A DNA stretch of 64,000 bases from Marchantia polymorpha subsp. ruderalis (lineage: Eukaryota; Streptophyta; Marchantiopsida; Marchantiales; Marchantiaceae), in NCBI GenBank assembly GCA_037833965.1, contig AP031357.1:23084001-23148000 (forward strand), in the 5' to 3' direction. The notes beneath the pieces were generated by a model. That model was given only the letters and a program-made list of their open reading frames with translations, was not told the DNA's origin and did not search any database. Made by a program: the position numbers and the translations under genes. Shown in pieces: positions 52,243-64,000 of the stretch (the first letter of the stretch is position 1; each line of letters opens with the position of its first letter).

Positions 52243-53520
52243 GCAGGTAGAGTACTTTCGGCGATAACCTCTCGAATCCGGTGACAGTTGTGGAGTGTAC
52301 TCCTGTTTTTGCCCAATGACAGATTGTCCTGGAGTGTGTTGTGGTTCAATTTCGCCGTTTACCTCATTATTGAACCGAATGTGCTTGTGGCTGCAGGCGG
52401 TTAGACGTATGAACTTTCAACGTTCTTGTCAACTGAGAGGGTGAACTAGATGGCACACAAAGGGGGAATTCTAGAGCTCTTGATCTTCTTCTTTTTAACA
52501 GTTTCTTTGCAGGGCGATGCAACACCCGGTTGGCAACAGACATCCCGTTCTCTCCTGTACTTTTTATATGAGATAAGAACATTAGAATTATCACTTGCAC
52601 GATACGGTCTTGGAAGCAGGGAATTCCAAGTGATATTTTCTCGCGCTTACCCGGCCGAGTTTTGCCAGTAGCTTTGAGTGAACTCCATTATTTTACCCCG
52701 GGAGTACACATAGTTTGGCCGAGATCATTGTTGTGGAGGTCCGCCTCAAGTGTCTTCTGCGAGGTAGCATGTACAGCCCACCATATTCATGTAGGGACAT
52801 CAAATTCAATTCTTTAGGCCGACGAGCCTCCTCATATGGGCAACAAATGTATCAAAGTCCTGCTCCGTTAAGACCTTTAATGGGATCGTGATACGAGCCC
52901 TTCAGTTATCGATTCGAGTGTTTATCATGTATCAAAAGTTTAGTTTTCAGCCGGTTCAATTTTGGCTTGCTTTGTATGTACAGGTCTTCTATCCGTTTGC
53001 TGGTGACACTGATGGATGCTACGCCGGCTAATTGTTAACCTATGATACTAACCTGTTTATCTCTTTTCTGGTAGTTGTCGGTAAGACGATGAAATGGAGT
53101 AAAGAGTAACCTCATTAATTTATAATTTACTCTTGACATTGCTTAATTGTAATTCAGAACCACTCATCAACCTTCACTTCGAGATTTTTACATGGAAACG
53201 ACTGTTGGGCAACGTAAGCATTAGGACTCGTAAACACATTGTGTCCATCTTCAGACGAAAGTGTTTCTGCCAGCATGGCAAGAAGGGAAGTCCTTGGACA
53301 TGAATCACCATCCCGCTATTGGGATGCGCGGTTGTATAGAGCGCAGAAGACCTTTTAAACCATCGTATTTAAGTTCGCATCGTAACATTCATACTGTCAA
53401 GAATAACATGTGGAGGTTTATGATGAGAATTAATGGTGGCTGATGACAAGTATCCGTTCTCACAGACAGTATTCCAGACAAAGCTCCCCTTCATCATACT
53501 TGTATTCGCTGACATCCCAT

Positions 53521-53624
53521 CACTCTGTGCTGACGTCAACACACAGATGCCACAAACCTCATCACCCAAATCCCCTCAGGCTTACATCTTAACACTCTGT
53601 GCTGTTGTCAACAGACGGATGTCG
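53521..53624 (+). repeat. Imperfect direct duplication, 72-bp period
   Basis: CACTCTGTGCTGACGTCAAC at 53521 recurs as CACTCTGTGCTGTTGTCAAC at 53593, and similarity continues through an ACAGATG/ACGGATG-like block. The first copy carries a TGACGTCA motif, the classical CRE-type bZIP site, which the second copy lacks. Confidence 0.65.
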
Positions 53625-54865
53625 ACGAAATGTGCGAACTCTCGACACACAAAAAAGGCATGAGTGTATTGAATCTGCGCTCTGATTAGCGGATGCTTTC
53701 AGTTTTAACCCCTTGTGCAAAGGGGAAAGCATGAAGGCACGTACTCCGCGCCTTCCCTTTACATTTGGTCCCAGCGCTGTCCGTAAAGTACTTAGCAGCG
53801 CTGGTCTTACACTCTGCAACACACTGCGGGCTCGGACATTGATGGAGAGCTTCGGAGAAGCATTGATTGTGTTAGAGTAAGAAAGTTTCCTTCGAGACAA
53901 GCCCTCGTGTTTCTTGTGAACGTTCGCGCAGATGCCGTGAGCTATGGGACGTGCTCAGGTCGAAATGTCTCTTGGCACAGAGGGCCTTGTCTGGTCATCT
54001 GGTCTCCTTCAAGGCTACGTTCCTCCCCTCACCCATTCACTCTAGCACTCTCCTTTACCGTTTCTGTGTGACCTCTTCGCGAAGAGCTGGTCCTAGTCCA
54101 GTACCCATAAATCCGTCCTCTTGATCTCGCCAGTTTCGCGAAACCCCTTTTGACGAGGACTTCTTTTAAGAAAACGCGGGGTTTTATCACGATGTGTCAC
54201 GCTGAACTTTAACCTTCGTCCATGTTCCTTGTCATGCTAAACGTGCACTCCTCTGTCTGAAAGTTGGACTCATTCGACCTTCTGTCATACACCTCGCACT
54301 GGATTTCATGTATCACCAGGTCTGAGGATTCAGGCTTCATACATCAGTTCCTCACTCTATACCTCCATAAATTGTGCCAAAGAACTGCCTTCCTCCATCC
54401 TACCCGTTCAATTCTGTGAATTTCTGTCTAGTGTCCACGCTGGGCTTGGATTCTTGAACGACATCAAGAATGCTGGAGTTGGCCCGACAGCAGCACCTCA
54501 CCTAAGGGCTTTCTCTTGGGGACACACACAAGCTTTTGGAGTCTAGACTACGAGGGCTGCTGAGCCACCACAAGATACCGTTCAAGGAACCGTTCGTCCA
54601 TGGGTCAAATGCTTTTACCAGCTCGGTTGGAAAACAGCTGGAGCTATGAAAATAAGAAGAGCTTCATTTCATTCTCCTGCTTTTAGCCTTTGCTTATTAG
54701 GAAAGGGTTATTCTCTCCTCTAAAGAATTGGAACGTGAATATACATACGACACCCTCAGGTAATCACTCAAGACGGAAACCGAAGCAATTGAAGTCAGAC
54801 TAATGTGAGATAATAATTCATTCCTCCAACATCCTCACCCTGATAAAAATATTTTTAACTGCTTA

Positions 54866-54892
54866 GGATTACAGATCAATGATCTGTAATCC
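54866..54892. repeat. 27-bp palindrome (13-bp arms, one central base)
   Basis: GGATTACAGATCA at 54866-54878 is followed by one A and then its perfect reverse complement TGATCTGTAATCC at 54880-54892. Arms do not extend further. It is in gene-free DNA. It could be a transposon footprint or junction of inverted termini, or a dimeric protein-binding site. Confidence 0.9.
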
Positions 54893-55237
54893 GAGATTCG
54901 CATTACAATCACCTGCTCTTCGCGGAGAGAATCAAGAAGGTCCACTATTGGTCATGCTCAAAGATTGATTGGACTTTTGGGGTATGTACTGTACATGGCG
55001 GACGAGTTTACTATGATCAAGAGTTGCATACCTAATATTTCACAACAAAAAGAAAGTCAAAAAAATTGAGATTATTCATTTATTTAATTGTGCTACTGCA
55101 AGAACTTGGAGTTGAGAAGAAGAGGTCGCACCATAATTTAAAAATCGCATGGGTATAATCCGGAATTCATGCAAGTATGAAAACGAATGGTTTTTTATGG
55201 GGCTAGGACCCAGTAGCATCACATTTAAAAAGATGTC

Positions 55238-55241
<4 letters not shown>

Positions 55242-55270
<29 letters not shown>
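55242..55270. repeat. (TA)n microsatellite
   Basis: An uninterrupted alternating TA tract of 29 bases in gene-free DNA. Confidence 0.95.
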
Positions 55271-55273
<3 letters not shown>

Positions 55274-55979
55274 CATTGTTTTGAAACAAACAAAAACGTA
55301 GCATCCCTAAGGTGGTATAGGAGTACGAAGTGAGTCATGATGTCCCTGTTGAAACAAATCGGATATTTTTAGTTTTCTCATTTGTGAATGAAGTATAAGA
55401 ACTGTGCAAGTTTACTGATATCGAGATTTTTCAAAGCAGTCCTAGATTCGATGCAAGCTCCATGAGCTTGGAATCCATTTTCTATTTTTTGTAAGATCAG
55501 GCAAAGAGTGTTCAGATCTGGGTAAGGTACAATATTTAAAGCGAAGAGGGATATGTGTAGCATGAAGGGAGAAAATATATGCATGAAAGCTATGTATGAG
55601 GCAACTACAGTATAGGGGGTTTACAAGAAGTGATTAAGAGTCCGGTTCTAATGATTGGACTGGCCGCATCCCGAAAAATTCCTGCTCATACAATTCATGC
55701 TGGATGGGAAAAAGAATGCTGGAAGCAAACATAAAGCATCCAAAAGAGTGGAGGAGGAATGGAATTATGAGCATAATTCCATCATTGGCTGTGGTATGAA
55801 GTCCAGGAGAGTGAATGACTGACTGTACGCGCAGTGCCAATGAAGAAGAAGAGCTCTACCGTACAGAGTCAAATGACAAAAAGGGTGGAAACCTCCATGG
55901 TGTACGAGGTGATGGCCCCAAACCCAAACGGGTAACACGGCCTAGGCCCCAAGAAGTTGAAGACATAAAGAAGACGGAG

Positions 55980-56385
55980 TCCTCACACAACGGAATGTTT
56001 GCCCCAAACTCCCTCCTCCTCCTCCTCCTCGTCGTCCCCGGCGAAGGAAAGGAGATGCCGACAGAAGGCGGAAGGAAGGAAGGAATGAATGCGAATCGCG
56101 AAGATGCCCTTCTCCCCTCTAATCCCGTCTGCCCGCTGCCGCTGGTAGGTCCCCCCGACCCCTCCGTCGCTCCCTCCGTCGTCGCCGTCCCTTCTCCAGC
56201 GGGGGCGCGGGAGGAGCGAAAGGAAGGAAGGCGAGGACTGGACGGGCCGCGCCGAGAGGCGAGTACGGCAGGAGCCGGGGCGGGGCTGGGCGGGTTATAG
56301 TGGAGACCCGGGATCCGCTCGTTTGTCCGAGGCCAGCTAAAACGAGCAGGCCCGGGCCCGGCAATGTGGAGGTGGCAAACCAGGC

Positions 56386-56421
<36 letters not shown>

Positions 56422-57390
56422 AAAGGGGCCGCCAGAATCGACGCGGAGAGGAGGAAATGGAGGAGGAGGAGGAGAATTGCGGGCAATAATGGAGGGGAAG
56501 GGGAAGGGAAGGGAAGGGTGAGGCTGCGGAGCACGGACGACGAAGAGAGGGAGAGAGCTGGGCGCGGCGACATGTCGTGAGTGTGTCCGGGTTCGTCTTG
56601 CCTGTGAGTCGCCGGTGCCCCACCCACGCCGGCCTTCTTCCTGGTCCCTGAGTGGAGAAAAGAGTGGAGCAGAGGGGAGAGAAGACAGGAAAGGAAAGGG
56701 AAGGGAGGGCGGAGTGGAGTGGAGTGGCGTTGAGTCGAGTCGAATTGAATTGAATTGAAACGAGAGAAGACCCAACACTGTCCTTGTTCTTCCATTTCCT
56801 CGTCCTCCATCTCTGTCTATTGTCTGGCTGGCTGGCTTGTCTGCTCTGCTCTGCACGGCTGAGCTCTGTTGCATCGAGCGCAAAGAGGACTGGTCACTGA
56901 AGTGGCGGTATTAGCTTCTGTTCTTTCCTTCCACCGCCTCTGCTGCTCCTGATCACTCCTTTTTATTCTTCTCTTTGCCTTCTCCTCCTCCTCCTAGACC
57001 TTGCCCCTACCACCGCCATCATCAGCCCCACCCGTCCTCCATCGTCGCCCGCGTCGAACAGTCGTCGGTCACCTATTTTTGATTGATTGATCGATTCGCG
57101 TTCGCTCCACCGCGAAGAAGCGCAACAGTAAGATCTATCGATCTGCACAGGTGTCGTCGATTTTAGTTTGTGTTCCTAATTATCGTGCTCTGTGTAGTGA
57201 GGATTCTTCTAGAGCTCTAGACGGAGTTTCTTCAGGTGGAGCGGATTAGAGGACAGTGATAAGTGGTGTTTGCAATTAGAGCGAGGAACTGGGCTCGATC
57301 TGGTACTCTGTTTCTTTGTTTGTGATTTGGAGTACGGATGTACACGGGACGAAGACCAGCAAAGAAGTGATCTGTTCATCTCGATAGCCT
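55980..57390 (+). promoter_or_regulatory. Promoter and low-complexity leader region of the sugar-transporter gene
   Basis: GC-rich DNA carries a (GA)n tract (56388-56417), GGA triplets, and GGAGT, CGAGT and GAATT pentamer runs (about 56710-56760), then CT-rich DNA to about 57020. Antisense open frames of about 255 codons here (55856-56623, 56119-56883 minus) are Pro/Ser-rich translations of these repeats and are not called as genes. The transcript probably starts within this segment; no TATA box was fixed. Confidence 0.5.
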
Positions 57391-57595
57391 TTAGTGCAGA
57401 GTACAGGAAGGAGTTATCTGGGAAGAAAAAACGATGAGCAAGCCACTATTTATGCTGAAAAGGTTACGTCATATACAGGCTGTGGCATGCGCCGGTACTT
57501 GAGGACCAGCAGCTTTGCGGCATTGCGGATCAAATGGCAGGGAGACCCGCTGTGGAATCAAATCTCGCCGCCTGAAATCAACCTCCCACAATTGG
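57391..57595 (+). other. Probable 5' UTR exon with a small upstream ORF
   Basis: A donor (ATTGG then GTAGG, 57596) could remove 57596 to about 58309 or 58318 and join this leader to the first coding exon. It holds a 22-codon upstream frame, 57434-57502 (MSKPLFMLKRLRHIQAVACA...). With the acceptor at 58309 the overlapping frame from 57394 would read into the coding exon and extend the protein, so the leader/CDS boundary needs transcript data. Confidence 0.4.
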
Positions 57596-58326
57596 GTAGG
57601 CTTTCCTGTATGATGCTATAACCCGCTACTACTCTGCTCCTTCACCTTTTAGTGAATTTTCGTGGCCGGGGTGATTTGGCTGTCTGGGATGCGTATTTGG
57701 CTGATCCTGGGCTAGTTTGCTCGTTGGTTTTACCACATCCATACCGAGTTCCAGGAGTCGTTTTCCATCTCTGTTGTTCTTCCCGCCTATATATTATGTA
57801 TCCTGATGCTGATCTTCATTCATGCTCTCTGGAATTTCGCTATCAATCCTTGACTATTCTGAACCCAGTCCCGACAGAGAAAACGACCCGGGCGAATGCT
57901 GTTTTTTTAAAACACTCGCCCCTCTCCCTTTTTTTGAAGAAAGGCTTAATCAGTAGTAAGATCTTGGTGTTTCACTCGCTCTCTGTCACAGTCTAACAAC
58001 TGGTGCTGAGTGAAAGCACTGTTGTCAGGCTTAGAGGCCCAAGATCCTGTTAAGGAGGCTGAATTCCAAGTGGCCATGTCTCCGATGTGAATGATTTAGG
58101 GGCCTGCTTTTAAGTGGACCTTGTAGATCTCTGCATAGACAAGTGATTAATCTCAAGAAGGTCTCTGTAACGAGCATAGCTTTGCAAGCTGGCACATTTC
58201 TTGCTTTTTTGTTCACAACTTCGTCGGGGAGGAGCGTTATTAATTCGAAACAGGGCAATTTGTATTGAATATAGATATTCTTTTGGTTGGATGGCCAGAG
58301 TACTGCAAGTGCGGATAGCTGGAAAA

Positions 58327-61300
58327 ATGGGAGCCATGAACGGAGTCGTGGAATGTAAAAATTGCGGATCCAAGACTTTGGGATCACCTTCCGTACGGCC
58401 TGTATCTCTCGCATACGACCGCCACCATAGCAACCCTGCCTCTCGTTTTCGCGCTCTCAATGTTCTGCTGGTGGTTGGAGATTGCACCTTAATCGGCCTA
58501 CAGGTAATTTGACCAACTTCAGAAGGAAAGGGCATAGATCTCTACGTATCAAGACTTGCAATGTGATCGGTGATATACTTGAGCAGACATATCTGACACT
58601 TAAACCTGCCAATTTGCTTGATCGTATAAACACGATGATGGAGTATTTCTCGTCTCGATACTCGGTGTTGTAGCTGACGGGATCGGACAAAGCATTATAT
58701 TCTGATATGCGTGACGGAGATTGCTTAATATGTTTCAATTATTCGGTGATTTCGTTGTTTACCTTGAACTGGACATAACAAGAAAGATTCGCTCTGTTTC
58801 GTGCCTTGTTGTGATTTGAGTCCCGGGTAGAAAATGGAATGAATTCTGCTAAATGCGATCTGAACCTGGTCATAGAAAACACAGAATCCTGTCTTTCACC
58901 GCAATGCAAATATCAACGTCGTATGACATTGTGTCCCCCAGTACTTGCTCAGTTCGAAGAGGGCGTTTTCTTCTATTTTCACCTGCAAATAAGTTGATCC
59001 TAGTTCTAATAATTAGCCTTCAATGTTTTAATTGACAATCCGTCGAAAGTACTGATTAAGGGTTCCATGTTCCTTGCAGCCGATTTTGGTGTATATGTCT
59101 AAAGTTGATGGAAAATTTCTATTCAATCCAGTGAGCGTGAACTTTCTTACAGAGCTTGCTAAAGTTGCGTTCGCAATGTGCATGCTGCTCTTTGCGGTGC
59201 GTTTCTCTTGCCTTTGCACGTGAGCCCCTGAATGAAAGATAGAGAACTCTTCTTAGTGGACGAAATCGCAGGCGGTTACGCCAATATTTGAAACTTTCAT
59301 AGTCAATATTCTAACGCCTGGATTGATATGGAGGTTTCAATGATACATCTTTTAATTTGGATTCCTATTCGTGAATTATTGTAGAAAAATTTTACGTCTC
59401 CTATCTTTCAAAAGGATACGTACTTTTCTCTTCCTCAATGATGACCTGCCCCACTACTTAGTTCAATAGCTTCAGGGTCAAGCAGGAGTTACGGTGAATC
59501 ACGTGGATGTGTGTGTCTGTGTAGGTACGGAAGCAACATCCAGGAGAGAAGTCATTACTTTCGCCGGTGGTGATTTTACAGGTCTGTCTGATCTTTGTAA
59601 TCGCTACTCCTGAATATTTTTGGTCACGTTTTTTGGTCTTTTCTTCTGATTCTTTCGAAGACATCCTATGAAACAGATATTAGGTTTCCTGTTGTCTACT
59701 TTCCAGATTTATATCGATGAAGAAAAATGCTGGGATTGCGTTGTGTTTGTGATGGTAATGGCATCTTCTTGAAGTGCAGGCTGCACGTTCGAATTATCTT
59801 CTCGCTGTGCCAGCGTTTCTGTATGCCATAAACAACTATCTTAAGTTCATTATGCAGGTACAGTATCTTACATTATAATGTTTGGGTTTTTCTTCTTCAG
59901 CTGTACATTTTACATCAAAATCTCTTCGCGAGTTTGATCCAGAATGTTGACCTCGATCGGTTGTAGAGCATATGATGTAGAGCAAAGATGCCTGGATGCT
60001 TCCCACTTTTCCAGAGTCAAGTTTGACAATGTAAGGAGGCATTATCGTAACAATAAACCTTCATTTGAGAAATGGATTTGCTTTAGGAGATAAGCTGCTA
60101 TTAGAAAACCAGCTATGGGTAAGATTGAAGAACGGTCCCGTAAAGTTTTCTGAAGTGTGCCCATTAATGTTTGTTTTTGTGTACAGCTATATTTCAATCC
60201 TGCGACTGTGAAAATGCTCAGCAATCTGAAGGTATACTTGCTTTTTATTTGTAATCTACACAACTGCCTAGATAGACTGCAACGTTGTTTACTTCACTAC
60301 ACGTGTCACAGGCCATCGGATTGAGCGGCGTACTTTGAGTTACAAGCAAGTCTTAATATATGTCAGAGGGGCATCGTCATAAGTATAACTCCACTTTCAA
60401 TGGCAAGTCCGGGAGATGGAAACCAACTTTGTTTGCTTGCTGTTGCCTTATGGATTACGTCTACCTTTTCTCAAGTTTATATGAGTTGATTGCAGTACAT
60501 TTCATGTTCTTGCACGTGCAAGCTGAATTTAGAAAACTCGCTCAAAGTACAGATGCGACGAAGGTCCAGTGACGAGCTAGAATTATAAGAACGTTTTGAC
60601 GTTGAAGGTTGAACAGAGTTAATACAAGTGTTTGGTAAACTACAACGATCTTCTATTTTGCAAGAACAGACCTACCCTACTTGTCGTGAACATCATGTAC
60701 TCAGACGAGGCAAGAGGGAACACGCCCGAACATTGTATCGCGTTCAAATTACTAAGGTTAGCTAATTACTGGCAGGTGCTTATGATAGCTCTGCTGCTAC
60801 GAGTTGTAATGAAGAGGCGTTTCACCATTATGCAGGTAATACAAGTTTTTATGTCGACAGAGCAAGCTTCTTCCAGCTCGTACTGTAGGACATATGAAGC
60901 TATTTTCTATGCTTACTCTTATTAAAGGAATGTAGATAGTTCACTGGAGGGATCTGTGGCGAGGAGCTTTTGGATGGCTTGTGATAGAGTAGTTTATTGT
61001 CTAGAAGTTAATATGCAAGAGGTTATTAATGGACAGGAAGGGAGATGCGCTGGGGTCCTTCGGAGCCCAAGCATGTCGTCACTACTCCTAGTACTTTAGC
61101 TGTAGTGCTTGTATCTACAAAAAGGTTTTACTAAAATATTGGTGGAAGGAGAGCTACGTGTCTATCAAGTTCTTTGTTTGTTTTTCCTTCTGTATATATA
61201 TGTCTCTTAACCCATGTACAGAACATGCTCTACCTTGCCATCAAGAGAACTCACAAATAGTTGCTTATATATGCTGCCTGTGCAGTGGGAAGCGCTGGGA

Positions 61301-63666
61301 CTACTGCTGATTGGGATCAGTGTGAATCAACTGCACACTACACCCACTGGGACAACTGTGATAGCCCCTCTCGCATCAATTGCTTACATTTACACTTTGA
61401 TATTTGTGAGTTACCCGTTAAATGGAAAAGCTTGGTCATTGAAGTATGGAATCTATAAGCGTTAAAAGCAACTATCACCAAGAGATCGTGTACTTCATGG
61501 TCGGGATTAGCCGATGTAAGCAGTCCGTGTCACTTGACAGGGTCTTGCTAACTGGACTGTAGATCGTTTTTGATAAAATCATGACGTTTTTTCAGATGCT
61601 GATAATACCTTTGAAGCTTGTTACATGTAGTAGCGCGTACTGTCTCGTGAGGATTGTACATGCCGTGCACAATACGTCGTAAGTATCTTGAGGTTAACAG
61701 CCCTTTATATAGAAGACTCTGATAATCTCTTTCTCATTTGCTGTCTTCAGGTTACAGTACCGTCGTTGGCGTCTGTGTATAATGAGTATGCTTTGAAAAG
61801 CCAGTTTGACACCAGCGTCCACCTCCAGGTAAATTTCAAGAATGACCTGGTTTTACTTTTTCTCTCATCACAATCATAAGTTGTTTTTGCTCGGTTATCA
61901 GATCTAGGTGTGTTGCCGGAAAGTATCTCTGAGAGTTGACAATAGAGCTTTAAAAATTGACGGCTCTTCGTTCTGCTTTCCAGAATTTGTTTCTATATGG
62001 ATATGGAGCATTTTTCAACCTTTGTGGCATCGTCTTCATGATCGTCTACAATGGTCAGTGAAGTACTCCGTTGTATTTCTTGTCGATCTTGTCATGGAAA
62101 TTTTTTACGAAGGAGAAAAAGCTTACAGAGCTGTGGTTTCCTGTCTCAGATTTTTAAATGTAGGGAGAGGGCATTTAAACTGATCTGTTGTCTTGTCAAT
62201 CCCCACCGAGGAGGAAGGCGTCAATTGCTGAGGAGTGGAACCATCGATCTTAGTCTCCTGTGGGGAATGATTATTCACACGAAAATTCGAAAGCACAAGA
62301 TGACATATTTGTTTCTTTAAATCTACTACACCCTCCTCTTAGAGTGTTAATTGTCTCGGACAAGTCTAGACTTACGTATATGCATAATAACAAAACCTCT
62401 GTCTTGGATCATTTCCCAGGATCCAGTAGTTTCAACTTGTTGGAGGGCCATTCCAGAGCAACGATGCTTCTGATTGTCAACAATGCTGCTCAGGGCATAT
62501 TATCTTCCTTTTTTTTCAAATACGCTGGTGAGTGTTTTGGGTTGAAAGTGCGCAAGAGTTTGTACTTTCGTTTTTCGGTATATTAGATGACATCAGGGTA
62601 TTCTTGATGTCACTGTCGCTAGAACTGGCTTAAGGTATTGCTACTTGGGTAATCTATATGCCGTTTGGTCCAATAGCTAGATATGCTGTACGTCTATTTA
62701 AAAAATTGGTCAAGGGAAATTGGGGGTGAAGAAAGCATGAAATCTTTGTAGACTTGAGGTTGTATCTTTTGGAACTACTACACTGGAGAAGGAACTTCTG
62801 CAATAGCTTGAGAAGGTTTAGACTATAGATTCACTTTCAGAATACTTGCCGTTTGTCATTGAGGGTGTGTGTTTCGTGCAAAGAGCGTAGTCCCACTCTT
62901 AGCTTTCAACAGTATACTAAAGATATTCAGGAGCTCTTTCTTGACGAGTTATGAAGTGCGGGTGGTTCTCACATTTAAGACTGTACTTGCGGAACTAAAG
63001 ACCATATGCTTCTTGACAATTCCAGACACAATTTTGAAGAAATATTCGTCCACGGTCGCCACAATATTTACCGGTCTTGCATCAGCTGCTCTTTTCGGAC
63101 ACACTCTGACAATCAATTTTATCTTGGGCGTCTCCATAGTTTTCATCTCCATGCACCAGGTATATGATCTTGGTTGTGCTCTGTTCTTTTCAAACTTTCT
63201 AGATAATGGTACCCACAAAAGTCATGAATGAGATCTGAGGGCTTTTCAGGCTCCAGTGCGTTTGGAACCTTTTAACAAATTATATGGGATGTCAGAGCAC
63301 CTCCATGCTTCCGAGAGGCCTGGATCTTACCTACTGTTATCAAAGCTTCAGCCAAAGTTGAACCCGGAGTCAACGATAATTGCCTTGTTTCTGCGTTATA
63401 GGTGTTATGTAGACTCTACAATCACCCCAACGGACACATAGTGTCCAGCATCTATCCAGTGGTTGATATGAAAGAGTCAAGATCGGCCAGGTCTGCGTGT
63501 GCACATTCTAAAGGCGAAAATGGGAAGACGTGCTCGGGCTGACCTTGCACTCCAATTTGTATTTGTCCTGTGTTTTTAGTTCTTTTCTTCCCTTCCGAAG
63601 AGTAAGGAGGGTCACCATCAGAATGAGGAAGATGGAGCCGAATTCAATGCGAAGAAATTGAGGTAA
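58327..63666 (+). CDS. UTR6: Nucleotide-sugar transporter, CMP-sialic acid/UDP-galactose transporter-like, 12 exons
   Basis: Exons: 58327-58503, 59080-59196, 59525-59581, 59780-59857, 60187-60231, 60776-60835, 61286-61405, 61751-61828, 61984-62053, 62420-62527, 63026-63159, 63580-63666. All are GT..AG and all phases close, giving 376 residues. Family landmarks: a short cytosolic start ([13 protein letters not shown]), helix with [23 protein letters not shown] (60-72), NNYLKF (135-140), [15 protein letters not shown] (144-158), [33 protein letters not shown] (288-304) and [17 protein letters not shown]. These multi-helix carriers of the drug/metabolite superfamily exchange cytosolic nucleotide sugars for nucleotide monophosphates across Golgi or ER membranes. 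The substrate cannot be read from sequence. The start matches the short N-terminus of Arabidopsis homologues; ATG 58336 is an alternative. The last exon ends LRTAA, overlapping a good donor (GAG, GTAAGA at 63663), so the C-terminus may continue beyond the window. Confidence 0.93.
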
Positions 63667-64000
63667 GATATCAGGGAAAATTCGAATTTAGTTCTGGTCT
63701 GCTTGGCACGTCCCGTACCAGTTAACTCTGTAGAACGAAAGGTGTTGAAAATGTTTATCTCTCGTGTCAACTTTCACAGAATTTGGAGAATATGTTGGAA
63801 GAGTTGAAAACCACAAGTAACTTCTCAATATATAAATTAACCCTTCATTCCGATAGTGAAGGGATCCGTTAGACTTGACGCAGTTGGTTATTGTATTCAG
63901 GTTTACTATCAGTTTTCTTGTCGTAAAGCAATCTTGCAGAATATGAACCTGCCCCGGGTGCTGCTTTGTGTTCAAGGTTCTAGAAGGCTATGAAATTGCT
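63667..64000 (+). other. 3' UTR or last intron of the sugar-transporter gene
   Basis: If the TAA at 63664-63666 is used this is 3' UTR. If the donor at 63663 is used it is the start of a further intron. AG sites such as those near 63780 and 63900 do not give an open continuation in phase. Confidence 0.4.

Larger units (their letters stand above)
52243..55800. other. 3' UTR of ABCA2-type gene and gene-free DNA
   Basis: The first several hundred bases after the stop are the expected 3' UTR; no poly(A) signal is singled out. Beyond it only short open frames occur (up to 103 codons, 53589-53900 minus). Notable sites inside are a short direct duplication near 53.5 kb, a long palindrome at 54.87 kb and a (TA)n tract at 55.24 kb. 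Confidence 0.5.

Noticed and set aside
55856..56883. Two antisense open frames of about 255 codons
   Set aside because: They are Pro/Ser/Leu-rich translations of GA/CT and pentamer repeats in the sugar-transporter promoter, with no family motif and with overlapping frames open at once.

Overview
The window is nuclear DNA of a land plant. Its genes have many canonical GT..AG introns, and the two best preserved genes are plant families: a half-size ABCA2-type ABC transporter and a plant nucleotide-sugar transporter of the UTR6/CMP-sialic-acid-transporter-like group. Low gene density (about four supportable genes in 64 kb), long leaders with GA/CT-rich low-complexity DNA and moderate GC fit a bryophyte-grade genome, a liverwort such as Marchantia being my best guess. 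That placement is an inference and rests on no species-specific marker.

Layout. At 142-2393 (minus strand) lie the first three coding exons of a second, different ABCA gene (Arabidopsis ABCA3-12 type); the rest runs off the left edge. A GC-rich island (about 2.65-4.1 kb) sits just upstream of it. From 4.5 to 15.9 kb I find no gene. At 15.9-17.1 kb there is a decayed tandem array built on a CTACAGTTGCA-like core. A 468-bp non-autonomous transposon (16586-17053) interrupts it, with a perfect 9-bp target duplication and inverted ends, as expected of a Mutator-like MITE. From 17 to 26.7 kb there is mostly nothing recognisable, apart from a promoter-like segment at 21.2-22.0 kb that may start a small transcript.

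At 27.19 kb a TATA box in GC-rich DNA precedes a secreted-peptide gene (coding exons 27825-28874). Its precursor has a signal peptide and an acidic spacer and ends in a DY-containing peptide resembling the tyrosine-sulfated PSY family, but with a variant core. From 29.5 to 35.2 kb there is no gene, only a promoter-like low-complexity cluster near 33.1-33.5 kb. From 35.28 to 41.29 kb the DNA is extremely AT-rich (roughly 80% in lines counted by hand) with two patches of normal composition; a second AT-rich stretch follows at 42.8-43.9 kb.

At 45967-52242 there is a complete 16-exon ABCA2-type gene whose reading phases close exactly (1004 codons plus stop). Gene-free DNA follows (52.2-56 kb), including a near-perfect 27-bp palindrome. 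A (GA)n-rich promoter and leader region (56.0-57.6 kb) precedes the 12-exon nucleotide-sugar transporter gene (58327-63666), whose 3' end may continue beyond the window.

The genes do not form an operon or cluster. The common theme is membrane transport and secretion: two lipid-exporter-type ABCA half transporters, a Golgi/ER nucleotide-sugar antiporter, and a peptide hormone precursor that would mature in the secretory pathway.
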